64,000 bases of DNA from Combretum micranthum (GCA_024138025.1 JAMXBD010001391.1:186001-250000); one strand, 5' to 3'; positions 32,701 through 45,676 are shown, counted from the stretch's first letter. Made by a program: numbers and translations. The notes: generated by a model not told the origin, from the sequence alone.

Positions 32701-34440
32701 TAGGTTTGGAAAACTATAAATGAGTTTAGAAGTGTTGGGTGTTAGTGTAAATGATGTAGTGGATTAGTTAGGCAAATCGTATTCCTCAGCCATCTTTGGA
32801 GTATCAGGTCCTTGATTTAGGACTTGAATCAACATTAATGACATTTAATCAACTTCACCAAGCGGTTGCAAAAGTTAGTAAAAGTAACCCAGAAAAATTA
32901 GTTTTGTAAAATTTAAAGTATCAGTAATTAAATTAAATAAGAGCAAAATGCACGATGTAGTTAAAAAAAAAAAAAAAGTCTAATGACAATGACCAATGTA
33001 AAGATATATATACAAGTAAAATTATATATTTGAAGCATGTTATATTATATTATAAGTATACAATAAAGTGCATCATTATAATAAGTAAAAATTACAAAAA
33101 GATGATATGTGTTTTAATACTTTTACAAACAAGGAATCCAAGTTTTGATTTTTGATAAATACATAACTTTCGTTTGATATTTTGGTAAATAAAACACAGT
33201 TCTTGTATTTATTAAAAATAAAACTCAGGTCACTTATTTGCTAAAATGTCAAAACACTTATCATGTATTTGTCAAAAATCAAAACTCAAGTAACTTTTTT
33301 TGTAAAAATACCAAAACAAGGATGATGTTTTTATAATTAATCGTTATATTAATATATATTTATATAATATGATGAAATATACCTGTAATATAGCAAAATG
33401 GGTATACAAAAATATCTAAGCACCCCTTACTCGGTGAAGCACTGGAAGAAGTTACAAGAATGAACTATATGATGGGACGAAGCGGTAAAAGCTGTAGAAA
33501 GTTAAAAGAACTTTGAAATTTGTAAATGGTATAGGGCATTTGACGTAAACTCTCCGCTGAAATTTCTTCCTGCAAACTACATTCAAACACCACAAACAAA
33601 CAAAGTAAAGATTAGCTTTGAATTTGAAATACCCTAGATAATATTACATAATCAAGGTACTATGGTAAATAAAAAAAATATATATCATTTTCATTTAGGG
33701 AAAGTAAATTTTTGGTTCTCGAGTTTAACAATTTTTCTATAGCCATTATTATTTTTTATTTGAGTACTTAATGTTTTTGGATGTTGAAAAAATAATATAT
33801 TATTATTTATTATTATTAACACCGTTAACATTTTCATCCTTCAATAACAAGTGGTGGCATTCCATTTATCCAATTAATTAATTGAAATATATAGTATAAC
33901 TATATAAATATAAAATGATTGAAACCTGAAAGAATAGAAATACTATAGAAAATATGAAACAAAAGAGAAAGAAGTGAAGGATTAATAATATAGTTTTTGA
34001 CATCCATGGGGATCAACCCTTATAACTAATAAAAAAATAGGACAAACATTCTCATTGCGGCTTATTTTTGTATTTTTAAATTCTTACTTTTATAAATTTT
34101 TTAAATTTGGCCTTTTAGAACTCTTTTTCTTATAAATCTTAAAGCTTTATTTTCGGATTTGGAAGTCCCTTGCCATCTTAATCTTTTCATTGTTGATTTT
34201 TATCTTCTTTTTTTTTTCCTTGTCTTCATTTTTGTTACCAAACACATCATTCTACACCCTTATTTTATCTAGCTTCATGGAGCTTTGATACTATAGTTTG
34301 CTTCTTCTTTTCTTGGTTTTAACTTTTGTAAACATGGGTGCATAAGCATACCTTTTTTTAGTCAAAGGGAGGTCTTTTTAAGCTTCCAAGATAAATTGGA
34401 ATAGAATCAAATTTCACACAAGTCATCATCTTCTCTATAG
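32701..34440. other. Gene-free AT-rich interval
   Basis: Contains the foldback element 33105-33325. A slightly less AT-rich patch at 33415-33600 has a CTTTGAAATT... context and could be an exon remnant, but neither strand gives a recognisable protein. Otherwise nothing is seen. Confidence 0.45.
33105..33325. repeat. Foldback (inverted-repeat) element
   Basis: The left arm TTTTGATTTTTGATAAATAC is repeated in inverted orientation as GTATTTGTCAAAAATCAAAA on the right, and homology continues through TTTTGGTAAATAA. A repeated AAAACTCA(A/G)GT motif lies between the arms. Probably a MITE; no target-site duplication identified. Confidence 0.45.
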
Positions 34441-34648
34441 GTCTGTTTGGATGGTCTAATTTTCATCTATATATTATCTTTATTTGATCTATATTTGTAT
34501 CTTATCTATTTTATCAATTTATGAGAAAAATATCTCTTTTTCATCTGTATATGTTTCTTCACAAACATTTGTTTGAAAACAACAAAAATAAGATATCAAA
34601 CTGACAAAAAAAAAGATAAAACAAACAAACAAACAAACCAAAATAACA
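34441..34648. mobile_element. MITE, GGTCTGTTTGGAT family
   Basis: Left end GGTCTGTTTGGATGGTCTAA is nearly identical to the family consensus. The right end runs into a CAAA microsatellite (AAACAAACAAACAAACAAACC). The frame at 34573-34848 begins inside it and is not a gene. Confidence 0.6.
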
Positions 34649-35224
34649 TTTCAGTGGATGCCTCTATTGTGAGGACCTTGACATCCTTAGACCTTCATCT
34701 TTTCCTATCTATATTTTTTACAAAGTGTCATTCTAGTGTGGATTTAGGTGATATCGTACTCTCTAGCTTTTTTAATTTCAATTTTTTGCAATTTTTATTA
34801 TTTTGTCAAATTTATTATTTAATTATATTATGTATTTCAATTAATTAATTTCACAGATAGAATGCTACCATGTGGCATTTAAGGACAAAAATGTTAAAGA
34901 GTGTTAACAAAAATCCAACTTTGTCAACACTTGAAAACCCTACAGGGTTTAAGTAGAAAAAAAAGTGAATGCTTAAAACTTAAATAGAAAAGTGGTCAAA
35001 CATTAAAGAAAAAAATATATATTTCCCTTCCTTTTATAACCTTTTAAATCTAGATGGTGACCTCTGTTTATATAAATCTTCCTACATATTCATCCCTCAT
35101 CTTAAGGAGTTTCAAAAAAGCTCACAATTTATTTGACATAAAGAACTCCAAATTCCTCTAAGGTAAGAAATTCCTAGACCCTCTCATTTATTATTCTTGG
35201 ATTATACCTTAAGTGATCCACTCA

Positions 35225-35672
35225 AGTAACTTTATCGTGTTTCTTGGTAGGAATCGCTAATAGTGTATCAAACTAAATATGAGATCATGAATGGTAAGAA
35301 GATCATAAAATCATCATCTATCCTTTTTTAGTGAACAATTTATAGATAGTTAGTAATGGAAATCATATTATTGATAACTTTATTGTGTTTCTTGGTAGGA
35401 ATCGCTAATAGTGTATCTAACTAAATACGGGATCATGAATGGTAAGAAGATCATAAAATCATCATCTATCATTTTTTAGTGAACAATTTATAGATAGTTA
35501 GTAACAGAAATCATATTATTGATAACTTTATGGTGTTTCTTGGTAGGAATCGCTAATAGTGTATCAAACTAAATACAAGATCATGAATGGTAAGAAGATC
35601 ATAAAATTATCATCTATCATTTTCTAGTGAACAATTTATAGATAGTTAGTAACGGGAATCATCTTATTGATA
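35225..35672. repeat. Tandem repeat, 148 bp x 3
   Basis: Three head-to-tail copies beginning at AACTTTAT (35228, 35376, 35524), spacing exactly 148 bp each time, ending at 35671. Every copy contains TTGGTAGGAATCGCTAATAG and AGTGAACAATTTATAGATAG. The copies differ at only a few positions, so the expansion looks recent compared with the surrounding decayed sequence. Confidence 0.9.
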
Positions 35673-35874
35673 GCGGACCGAGAAATTCAAGTAAAACGAC
35701 TATAAAATCTTTAACGGTAAGAGTTTCTCATAATAAGAATCTAAATATACGAATAACTCAGAAGAATCGAATTTGTGCTTTTAGAGGAATTAATGGGAAT
35801 AAATCACGTTAGTGAACAAGATGGGAATATAAATACCACTTTGATTTGATGTGTGTTGAAATAGGATTCCTTAA

Positions 35875-35963
35875 CTTGATCTTGTTATGATGGCAAAAAA
35901 AAAAAAAAAAAAAAAAACGAAAGAAAAAAAAAAAAAAAGAAGAAAAGCTTGATCTTGTTATGA
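35875..35963. mobile_element. Poly-A insertion flanked by 16-bp direct repeat
   Basis: CTTGATCTTGTTATGA occurs at 35875-35890 and again at 35948-35963, enclosing TGGC, two long A runs and GAAGAAAAG. A poly-A tract bounded by a long direct repeat is the signature of target-primed reverse transcription (LINE machinery), here a product truncated almost to the tail. Confidence 0.7.
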
Positions 35964-38000
35964 CATGTTGATGGATTATTGTAGAGGATAAGTACTTATA
36001 GCGGGATACGTGAATATTATATTGTGAGACAGGCATTTAGTATGAAACTTGAGATTAATGGAGACTTAAAGGAAAAACTAAAGCTATTTAGGTGATTGAT
36101 TAAATATGGAAACTTGACAACGACTTTGGAATAATAATCGATTATGTGAATTTGAAAAAAATCGGTATAAAGGATATATTACATAACAAAAAATTTAAGA
36201 TATGACTCTTATGCCAAAAGCTAGAGGAAAACATTCGAAAAACAAGTTGGATTGACATTTGAAGGAACCCACACCGATCCGGGGAAGGAAGCGTGGCTGG
36301 AAAGACAATTGAACCACTTTGACTGACCTAATTTTGTCCATCACCCTTGGTTGATCAACCAAGTTGGCTATGGTCTAGCCTAACATTCTGGTCAAGCTCA
36401 ACTTCGTTGATTGGGAATTAACACGTCGGTGGGGTTATTTTAGTTAATTTTTTAAAATATTCAAAAGAATTAAATCAAAAGTGAAATTTAATATAAGAAA
36501 ATTAGAATTTTGGTAATACAATCTTTCAACAAATTGTTTCTAATACAAGATTGAATTATTTCAGGATAGGGTTTGGATTTCAAAGTTTGCACAAACCAAG
36601 CACGTATTTTTATAATTTATGCAATTAACTAGTCAAAGTTTAAAACTTATAATTTACTACCAATAATTTACTCACTTTTACAACTAATTATTTAAACTTT
36701 ATCAAAATTTGCAATTAACAACTTAAATTTTATTTGTGCAATTAACGACTTCATCCAAGTATCATAAATGGACTTGAAAAATTCATAGGTAGTAAATTAA
36801 TACTTTTAAATTTTAAATAGTTAGTTATATAAATTAGTAAAGATTAGATACCAAAGATGACTTTTACCATGATTTGTTGCTTGTGTATGATAGGTTTAAT
36901 GTTATTGAACAAAATCACATTTAAATTTAATGATATTATATATATTGTTGTGTTGTGTAGAAAAAATTACTTTCAAAAACCTTTATAACTATATGAACAC
37001 ATCACATGGTTTTTAGTTTCCTGATTTCTATTTTGGTTTCCTGTATCCATGGAGAGACCCCAAGAACTTTTGCTCGAGTGGACATGCATAGTCTAAGAGG
37101 ACTTGGAAACTTTATTTTATTGAGCATGGCATGGTTCAGAGCTTTTGGGAACAACTGGGAGGTCTTAGGATCGTTTATTCCAACGAGTGTTACATAACTA
37201 TAGAAATCTCATGATTCTTTGCTTCACCGAGTGTGATATAATTATAGAAGTCTTAGTCATTTGATTCGCCAAATATGATATGAAAAATAGAGGTCCTGGG
37301 AACTTTTACTCTCCTAGGAGAGGAATAACCATATGAGGATGTAGATTTTTTTTGTATGTTGGCTGTACCATAACCGGTTTCTATTTTGGGTCCAAACGAG
37401 TTCATGTTTTCAAAAATTATTTTCCTCAGTCTAATATCAATTGATTTTTTGTTATTATCATGTTATGGATTTAAGTAATGGTTATGATGGTTAATAAATT
37501 TAATCTACTGCATTAATTTATAGGTCGTATGTGGTATGACATTGTATGTATCTGTATGCAATAGTTCATAATAAGTGTTTCTCATTCACTTTTTGCTCTT
37601 AGGTTATGCTGATGATAATTGAAGTTTACTATGATTATATGGATGAAAATCTTTTATTAGTAGAGGGACTTGTGATCGTTTTGTGAAATTAATTCTCGAC
37701 ACTAATACAATTAGATCTGCTTCATAGACAAACTTGGGATTTGTAATCCTAGAAAAGATTGATTCAGGACGATGAGATCTTATGAGATGATTGAGTTATT
37801 ATAATATAGTTTCTATGGGATTAATTTATATTTGGTAATTTTGTCGTACCCATGAGATTGTTTAGGTTCATGGACTAATTATGTGGATTGACAAAGATGA
37901 CGTTTGGCGAATTTTTTTTGTGGTTTACTGGTTTTCAATAATCTTGCATATATGGGCTTTACTCTGCTTGTCCAGCAGAGCTCGTGGCGCTTGGCTCCCA

Positions 38001-38693
38001 GACCATGGTAGAAGCATTTTACAAAATTCTTTGAACAAAAGTAAAAACAAAGAGATATAAAAAATTAGCAAAATATAGCCAAATCTTCATTTGAAATTGA
38101 ACTGTTTGGGAATCGGGTATCAAGCCTTGGTTTGCTATCGCACCGCTTCTGCCTTCAAGGTCTGGCAACACAAGGAAGGTTGTCGACGACCTCCCACCAC
38201 CAGCTCCGTTGACGTTCTTGCTTTTCCACAGTATATAAGTTGTTCTAACTTTTAAAAGTATTAAAATATGTCAAACAATTATGAAGAACTTATTCTATTC
38301 TATGTTAATGTATGGAACATTGTTGTAATTTTGTTAAAATTGTGTCTGGCTATATGGCCTTTAACGAACCTCCGCCGCTGAAAGCGAATTTAATCTGCTA
38401 AATAAATTACGAAAATTAATAAAAAGATTATGTTTAAAGTAAGTAAAAATAGGGTATTGATATTTCAGGTGATTGAAAAAATAACATTATATGAAGTTCT
38501 GCAAATAAAATATAAGATGCTAAAATTGTGGGATTTATTTATTGATCTTATCCATTTGAAACAACTCAATAATTATTTTGAATTTGCTGGAAATTTTAAA
38601 GATATATCAAGTACAAAATTTGAGAATATTATATGTATAATATACTTCTTAAAAAATTACACAAAACCAAATTATGAATAAATATTATATGAA
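38001..38693. other. Gene-free interval with GC-richer patch
   Basis: 38100-38230 is richer in GC and gives a frame containing GIKPWFAIAPLLPS and LPPPAPLTF on the plus strand; not recognised and without support as an exon. The remainder is AT-rich. Confidence 0.3.
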
Positions 38694-39377
38694 TAGTATC
38701 GCTATATCGCATAAGAGACATGCGATACAGGTTTTGATGCATGTCACACCTTCGAGGAGCGATATACGGTCGATAAAAGACCCGACCCTAACTTTTTTGG
38801 TTTTGTGGTTCAACGAAGATGGTTCGAGATGTGGTTATGGTGGATGCTCTTACACGACTATGGCATTGTGGATGTACTGATGGAAGTTGGGGATGGTTCA
38901 ATTGACTTGACGTGAGTTGACTCAGTTTGGTGATGAGGAGATAGTTATTGATGGAGGTTCCAGTCACATGTTGGTGTTCGGTTTGGATGTATGCAATCGA
39001 CTCGTGATGGTGCAATCAGTTTGTTAGTGTTTAGTGTTTTGGGTTGATGCTAAGGATGGGTTTTGATGATATCGGTTATGGAGTTGAGCTTACTGGGTTA
39101 ATGAGGTTGAAGAAGGTGATTTAGAGAGAAGAGGGAGCTAGAGAGAGAAGTTAGAGAGACATAGGAATGGAGAAGATTATGTTGTTCACCTACTCATATT
39201 AGATATAAAATTCAAGTGTATCGCTTAATCAACCAATAGTACTGGTATCGCCACTTGGCTATGTGATACACTGCCTTTCATAAATTTGTTCGGATAGGTC
39301 ATTGTATTGTCGGTAGGTTATGCAACACATGTATAAATAACTGTATCTCCACTCTAACATGTGATATAGCAATGCTA
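38694..39377. mobile_element. MITE with ~35-bp imperfect TIRs
   Basis: The left end TAGTATCGCTATATCGCATA and the right end read in reverse, TAGCATTGCTATATCACAT, match, and homology continues toward GAGATAC/GCGATAC. The 684-bp interior repeats the theme TATCGC/GCGATA. No transposase and no clear target-site duplication. Frames inside (38674-38880) are spurious. Confidence 0.55.
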
Positions 39378-39985
39378 ATTTAGTATTTATTTTTTTATAG
39401 TTTGTATTTGTGTTATTTTTTAATTAACTGTAGACACATGTTTCACCCATAAAATGTGATACATAGAGGATTATCAAGCAAAGGTAGCGATAAATTATTT
39501 AAAGATAACATTTAGTTATCACACGCTAACATTGATAAGTAACTAAGGGATTTTTTAAATTGTTTGAAAAAGTTTTAATTTTAAAGTAACCAATTCAACC
39601 TTTCTTCTTGTTATTTAACTGGGACCAATAGTATGAAGTGTGTATATATGTTAATAATTTTAAGCATGTGCATTATTTTGTGTTTTGGCAATATCCAATG
39701 CCTTAATATATATGATAATTTAAAAAACCTTCTTTGTATTTATTTTGATACTTGGATAATTGTCTATATTTAAGAACATAACAGTAATTTCACTAAAAAT
39801 TGGTAAATGAGTACGAGTCAATTTGAGATGTCACGTAATATTTATGCTTTTGCTACACACATGTGACAATACTCTGTAAAAGCTCTATTATCTTAGCTAC
39901 ATGGTTAGTTGCTAAGCCTACAATCTACATAGAATGAGATTCATTAAGCAATACATAACTGGAAATACAGATAGAACGTAGAGGA
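39378..39985. other. Gene-free interval
   Basis: AT-rich; no gene or structured repeat could be supported. Confidence 0.5.
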
Positions 39986-40480
39986 GTGAATTATATGCTA
40001 GTGCAAAGTGTCCTAATTGTCCACAATTAAAGTATTTGTTTTTAATCTTATATTTCTTACCATCACATTGGCCCCTTTTGAAGTGATACTTTAACTTTCT
40101 TACTTGTTAAGCTAGCCCTATTTCTATCCTATTGATTCTTGTAGTTTCTCTTCCTTTTAGAACCAAAGGCTCTATTGGATCCTACAAAAAATGCATTTCA
40201 CAGTAGCTCTTAGACACTCATTTTCTAGTTCAAAGTGATGCAAAATATCATCAAACATTTTGATATTTACTATCATGTGTTCCTAGTTATTTGGATTTTG
40301 GAAGGGACCAAATTAGAACTTGTACTTTTTATTCATCAGTTATGTCCAATAGATTTCAATCCTCTGTATCATGTTTGATATCTCTTAGATGCTGTCTTAG
40401 TGTATGATTTTGACACATTATCAAACATGATTGTACCCCTACTATTTGCTTATAAAGGTACACTACGCTCTCCTTTAGAA
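39986..40480 (-). pseudogene. Second Copia gag remnant (different family)
   Basis: On the minus strand, MFDDILHHFELENECLRAT (about 40275-40200) matches the Copia gag block (TFDDISRHLELEDERL), followed by a basic stretch SNRAFGSKRKRNYKNQ and then NKYFNCGQLGHFALAYN (about 40036-39986), a CCHC zinc knuckle in which the first and last Cys have been lost. Stops interrupt the frames. The sequence is unlike the gag at 960-1703, so it is an independent insertion. Its LTRs were not identified. Confidence 0.65.
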
Positions 40481-40865
40481 TATTTCAATATATTGAACTT
40501 TCCGTTGCTAAATATCGTAATTATCAATATTGAGTTTTTTTTTTTCAACTAAACAATAATTTCTTTAGAAATAGAACCTATTTTCAAATAGTTCTGAAAT
40601 TTATGTAGACACATATAAATGAAATTGACATAACACACATAACATGCACAAAAAATAACATATTGAATCAAATGACAATTCCATACATAATATGGAACAA
40701 AAAAAGTTGATATGCTCTTAATCGTCTCTCATGGTCATCTGCTTAGTTGTTATCATATTCAACGTTATTTTGCTAAAATAAAATATAAATTTAAAAATCT
40801 TCAATGAATTATAAATCCTAGGCCACCTTAGTCAAATAATTGCAAATAATGAAGGTGCTTGTGTC
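40481..40865. other. Gene-free interval
   Basis: AT-rich sequence next to the Copia remnant; nothing supported. Confidence 0.4.
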
Positions 40866-42361
40866 TAGAGCTATGCAAGTAAGGTAGGTTATGTGGGTCA
40901 ATCCTTTTAACTCATAAAAAAGAGCAAGTTGGCTAAATTTTTCAACTCGCTTTCTCTACATATCCTGTGGGTTGAAGTTGGCCACAAACCTGATTTTTTT
41001 CTTTTTAAATATGAGTAAATGCAAATCCATGATTTTTTTTTAAAATCTAATAAAAGTAAATAACTATATGTAAGTATGCATTAAAAAAATTTTAACCAAA
41101 TTGAAAAAAAATCGAAACGTTAATATTAAATAAGAATTTTTTATCCTAATTTTATATGCATTTTTTTTATCCATTTTTATCACATATGTAAATATATTTC
41201 TTTAATTTTGATTGAAAAAAATTTATATTAAGGGTGTTTACATTGCAATATTAAAATTTGTGAAAAAGAAAAAAATCTTAATTAGTTGGTCAGTATAACT
41301 TACCACTTGCATGAGACAACGCAAGCTAAATAGACTAAAGTTGGATAAGTGGGTTAAATAGGCCAACCCGACTCGATCCATGTGGGCTGGTGGGTTAAAC
41401 GAGCCAACAAATTTTAATCCATTTTAATAAACGGGCCAAAATTTATAACCCTAACCCAACCCACACGGGCTAGTGGGTTAAACGGGCCAGCCCACTAACT
41501 TAACTCATTTAAAATTTAACAAAAGAATAATATTATACTAATAGTCTTATAATTTAACGTCATCTCTCATGTTTAGAAATTGATAAAAATAAGATGTCAA
41601 AACGATGGCAAACCAAATAGATCTATTGCATAATAAATATCATTAAATGACGTTATGTGCAGCAAATCAGATTGTAACAGGAAGAATCTACGTTAACATA
41701 TCCGTATATGATAGATCCATTCAGTAATGGGAAGAAATTTTGGGCACTTGCATTTTTTGTCGAAAAGGTTTTAAGTTTTATTTTTTTTAAGTCTTCAAAA
41801 AATTTAGAAATAGTGATTTTTTTTAACACCGTAACTTTTCTGTTTAATTTGACATGTAGTAAAATGTGATTTTTCTACATAATTATTTTTAAATAGGTAA
41901 TATAACTAAATAGCTATTTAATAATGAAAATAGTGAAAAATTATTGAAATAAGGAAAATATAAAAGAAATGAAAATTTGAAATCAATTATTCTTTAGAAA
42001 AAAATAAGAAAAAGAAAAAATCAATCAGCCCAAAATCAAAACGTGGTCCATGCGACCATAGATAGAAGATGGGTCACAACCCTTCATCCACCATCATCAG
42101 AACCAAAATAAAAAAATTTATAAAAAAGGTGAAAAAGGTAATATAACTTTCAAATTTAAGTTTAAAATCTATTTTAATCTAAAAAAAAAAAAAGTGGACC
42201 AACCCGGCCCGTTGCGGGTTAACCTGCTTTAACCCTTCGGTTAAACGGGCTGGGTTTTTTTAGCCCATTTTTAAACGGGTTGAAAAAAATCAATCCTAAC
42301 CCATTTTAAAAGTGGGTTAAACGGACCAATCCACGAACTATGACCCATTTGTCCAGCTCTA
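40866..42361. mobile_element. Large hAT-like MITE, probably nested copies
   Basis: Ends TAGAGCTATGCAAGT and TTTGTCCAGCTCTA are inverted relatives. Three GC-richer tracts carry GTGGGTTAAACGGGCC-type motifs (41340-41520 in the middle, 42200-42350 at the right), typical of the subterminal regions of such elements, so more than one copy seems nested. A GGTCTGTTTGGAT-family fragment is at about 41570-41630. The frame at 42271-42486 comes from the right end. Confidence 0.5.
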
Positions 42362-42486
42362 AAATAGGCTAACCTGATAAGCCATAAGCTAAAGCAGGAC
42401 AAGATGCCTTCGAGCCTGCTCAGTTTGCTTGCACTTTTCTTAGTTCTCATCATAAGAAAATTATGAAGCATATGAAACAAGGCCAT

Positions 42487-43409
42487 ATTTATTTATTTCT
42501 CAACCAAGTAATTAAACTCATCATTTTCGTATAAAATTTATCATCATTATCTAGAAATATTTATTCAAAGTCATGAAAATCCCAATTTCCACCAAAATTC
42601 TCTTCTTCAAATCTATTTAAATTATCCATTAAAAATTAGTCGTTTCATCATGTACGATTAACATTTTGTTCTATATCCCTTTAATCTACGTTATAATAAT
42701 AAAAAAAAAGTCAAATAGTTTAATCCATTGTTTGTCAGTATTTTAATATATCATAGTTAGAATAAAAAAAGCAACAATATATAAATTTGGATTTGATATC
42801 CTCATTCTAGCTTCAATCAAGCCAAGAAAAATGTCTTGAAAATTTTGCCAAAATAATAATCTACATTTCTTTTCTACCTTGCTTATATTGCAAATCGAAT
42901 TTGCATAAAAAGCTGAAGGTTATTTATTTTGCGGTGAGATGTACTAGAAATAAGGATATTATTAATATGGAAACTAAATTGACTATAAAATAAATTAATA
43001 TAAAAAAATTAAAAGAATCATTATATGAAAAAAAATATCATAACCAATTATTGATATGATCGAAACCAATATTTTATGTAAAAAACCAATGGAAACTTTC
43101 ATAATGTATTTGCTCAATGGGACACGCTTCTCAAGGAAAAGCAAAATGCCAAGATAATAGCCTCCTTTCACACAATTGAGACTTTTCCATTTGAACGAGC
43201 AGATCATAAAAACGAATAAAAAACAATTACGTTTTCCATTTTAGGATGTCAGTTTCTTCTTGTTTCGGTTACTTCAAATTTGTTTGTTTGCCTTGCCGCG
43301 AAGAAGGGGGCAAAAAAAAAAAAAAATATATATATATATATTTATTCAAGTAATATTTCTATCCATAGAGGGAATCGTTAAGACTGCTTAATAGATAGTT
43401 TTTTTTTTT
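42487..43409. other. Gene-free AT-rich interval
   Basis: No gene seen; includes a poly-A/TA run at 43312-43341. Confidence 0.5.
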
Positions 43410-43715
43410 AGAGGAAAAAAGACTTTTATTAGTACATAAACTTTAATGAACAACTATATACCCGAACTTGTTTTTTGTCAATAGGTACATGAACTTTTAA
43501 AAAGTCTAATTTCATGTCTCTAAAAACTATCCACTCAATCGTTATCCAACACGTGTCAATTATTTCAATAAATAATAAAAGAGCAGGGTAGTGAAACATG
43601 GCACGAAAAGTTTAATTATATATGAAATTGGACTATTTAAAAGTTTAAGTACCTAATTATTCATTTTATCAAAATTTTGATACCAAAAGATACTTTCTCC
43701 TTTTTTTTTTTATCC
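43410..43715. mobile_element. Third copy of the foldback MITE family (diverged)
   Basis: Parallels 15299-15594 throughout: GACTTTTATTAGTACATAAACTTT on the left, TGATACCAAAAGATACTTTC on the right, and the internal ACACGTGTCAATTATTTC and ATGAAATTGGACT. It is more diverged than the unit A and B copies. Confidence 0.6.
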
Positions 43716-43790
43716 CTCTCTAACCCCTTTATAGTGGGAATAAATAAAAACAAGGAGACTATTATACCACTGATTTGATATTGCAATCAT

Positions 43791-44158
43791 GCATTTTCAA
43801 TTTTATTCCCAATTGTGATTAATAAATTGAAGTAAATGTGTCACTACAGTGACAATGTCATCAGCACTTAGAAACACCAGCAATACATAGCCTAAATGTC
43901 TCATTAAAATCTATGATTAGAGGATTTTATACGATCTAATCTCACTATATTTTCCCTTAAAGTATTAAGAGCATAATGGCATTTTCAATTTTATTCCCCA
44001 TTTAATGGTGCGATCAATAAATTGAAGAAAATATGTCATTACAGATGATGTCATCACCACTTAGAAATACTGGCAATCTATAGCCTAAATGTCTCATTGA
44101 AATCTATGATTACGGGATTTTATATGATAGAATCACACTATAGTTTTCCGTAAAGGGT
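43791..44158. repeat. Tandem repeat, ~188 bp x 2
   Basis: GCATTTTCAATTTTATTCCC starts at 43791 and again at 43979. Both copies continue through TAGCCTAAATGTCTCATT and AATCTATGATTA to an ACTATA end. Moderately diverged. Confidence 0.8.
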
Positions 44159-44362
44159 ATGTTAGTACTAATAAAAGGCCATTTGACGGTTTTCTTTATA
44201 TCTGATGTCTCTTGAAAAGAATGACAACTCTTTTCATATATCTTTTAAGTCATGTCGTCTTATAATTAAAAGAAAGAATCTCTCTTTTAATACATTTGTT
44301 AGAAAAAGTTATAACTCTGTAAAAATTTAGTATTGCATCTCATCCTAACCAATAAAAAGACT

Positions 44363-44733
44363 GAGTAAATTATACTAAAAGATGTCAACATTTATGGGTA
44401 AGTTCATTTAAAATATCAACGTTTCAAGTGGTTAAAATGAATAATCAAGTTTTTATAAAGTGAATTAAATGAGATATCAACGTTTTGTAAAGTCCATTTA
44501 AGGTATCAACGTTTCGATTAGTTTTCAATTGAGTTTCCTAAATTTTCACTAATGGTCAATTATTAATATCTTATTTGACTCACTTTGTAAAATATTAATA
44601 CATTTTGTTTAATCAATTGAAATTTTGATACCTTAAATGATTTTCCCAAAATTTGATTTCATTTTTGGACAACTTGAAACATTGATAAATGAACTTATCC
44701 CCTAGCATTAATACCTTTTGATGTAATTTATCC
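44363..44733. mobile_element. Foldback MITE with long TIRs
   Basis: The left GAGTAAATTATACTAAAAGA and the right arm read in reverse, GGATAAATTACATCAAAAGG, match; both then share AAGTTCATTTA. Internal repeats of ATATCAACGTTT. 371 bp, non-coding. Confidence 0.6.
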
Positions 44734-45115
44734 AAAAGAAATTATGCGTGTCAAGAAATAATAAAACTACAAAATCATTACCTCATCTTTCATGAACTCA
44801 TTATGGGATAATGTAAGTGTGGGTCATGTGCATAAGGTTTGAATCAAGTGTTTCATATAATCTTAGAGCAGCGACATGAAGATGACATAGAAGTTTACAT
44901 TGTAGAAAGTGGCTGAGAGAAAAAAACAAACCTAGTGACTTAAACCACAGGAAAGGTTTTAAAATATTGACCTCATCATTCTTGAATAGAATTGGCTAGT
45001 TTTCATTGAATCTTGTTTAATTTTCAAGAGCAACATATGAAATAGTCTTAAATGAAGAGATTCTATTTAGTATTTATAAAACTCTTTTATTCATGACATT
45101 CATAAAATCACTTAC

Positions 45116-45676
45116 GGCATGTTTAGTATACTAGAATAGATTTACAATTTCGGGTTCAATTTAGGTTCAATTTCTTTTCCCCATGTTTGGAAGCGTTTTC
45201 AAAAGATTGTGATTCCTCAAAATCAATAGTTTCAGCTTTATAAGAAAGGAAATCACTACCCAACAGCTCACACCATACTCAGCCATGATTGAATCACTAA
45301 AGTAGTAAATATTCTAATAACTATATTTATTTTATAGATTAGATGTGACTAAAAAGTCCCATTGACGGAGCCGTAGAAGCTCCCTACTAGGAATTCAATT
45401 CCGCATTCTCAAAGGCAGAATCGCGATTCTATTTCACTTATATCAATGTAATTGCTTTATTTACTTTTTTTTTATCTTACACGTATTTATTGTCTATTTT
45501 AATTATAGGGAAGGGTATTTTTAATAAATCTTATTATATATTCATTCCGTTTTGTAAACATCTAAACATAAGAATGGATTTACCATTCTCTTATTCATTC
45601 TATTCATTTTATTTCATTCAATTCCTTTAACTCAAATCCATTCTATTTCAAATAATTCTAGTATACCAAAAGTGAC
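45116..45676. mobile_element. MITE with 22-bp TIRs; right tip shared with 61531
   Basis: Left end GGCATGTTTAGTATACTAGAAT and right end ATTCTAGTATACCAAAAGTGAC are inverted copies. The last ~15 bases of the right tip are also the first bases of the duplicated segment at 61531, so the duplication break lies inside this tip. Confidence 0.6.

Larger units (their letters stand above)
34900..38000 (+). mobile_element. Possible degraded long LTR with TATA box
   Basis: TTATATAAAT at 35068-35077 is followed by a C/T-rich tract and CTCTAAGGTAAGAAATTCC (35155-35175), the same order (TATA, CT-rich leader, splice-donor-like GGTAAG) seen in the LTR at 47233-51296. This suggests a related retroelement LTR, but I could not define its ends or a target-site duplication. 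Contained in it are the 148-bp tandem repeat and the poly-A insertion listed separately. The frame at 37006-37197 is not recognised. Confidence 0.25.

Noticed and set aside
35881..35947. Poly-A tract as a gene's 3' end
   Set aside because: It is bounded by a 16-bp direct repeat with no gene before it, so it is an insertion and not a transcript end.
37006..37197. 63-codon open frame with a hydrophobic start resembling a signal peptide
   Set aside because: No recognisable family, no splice partners, and it lies within likely retroelement-derived sequence.
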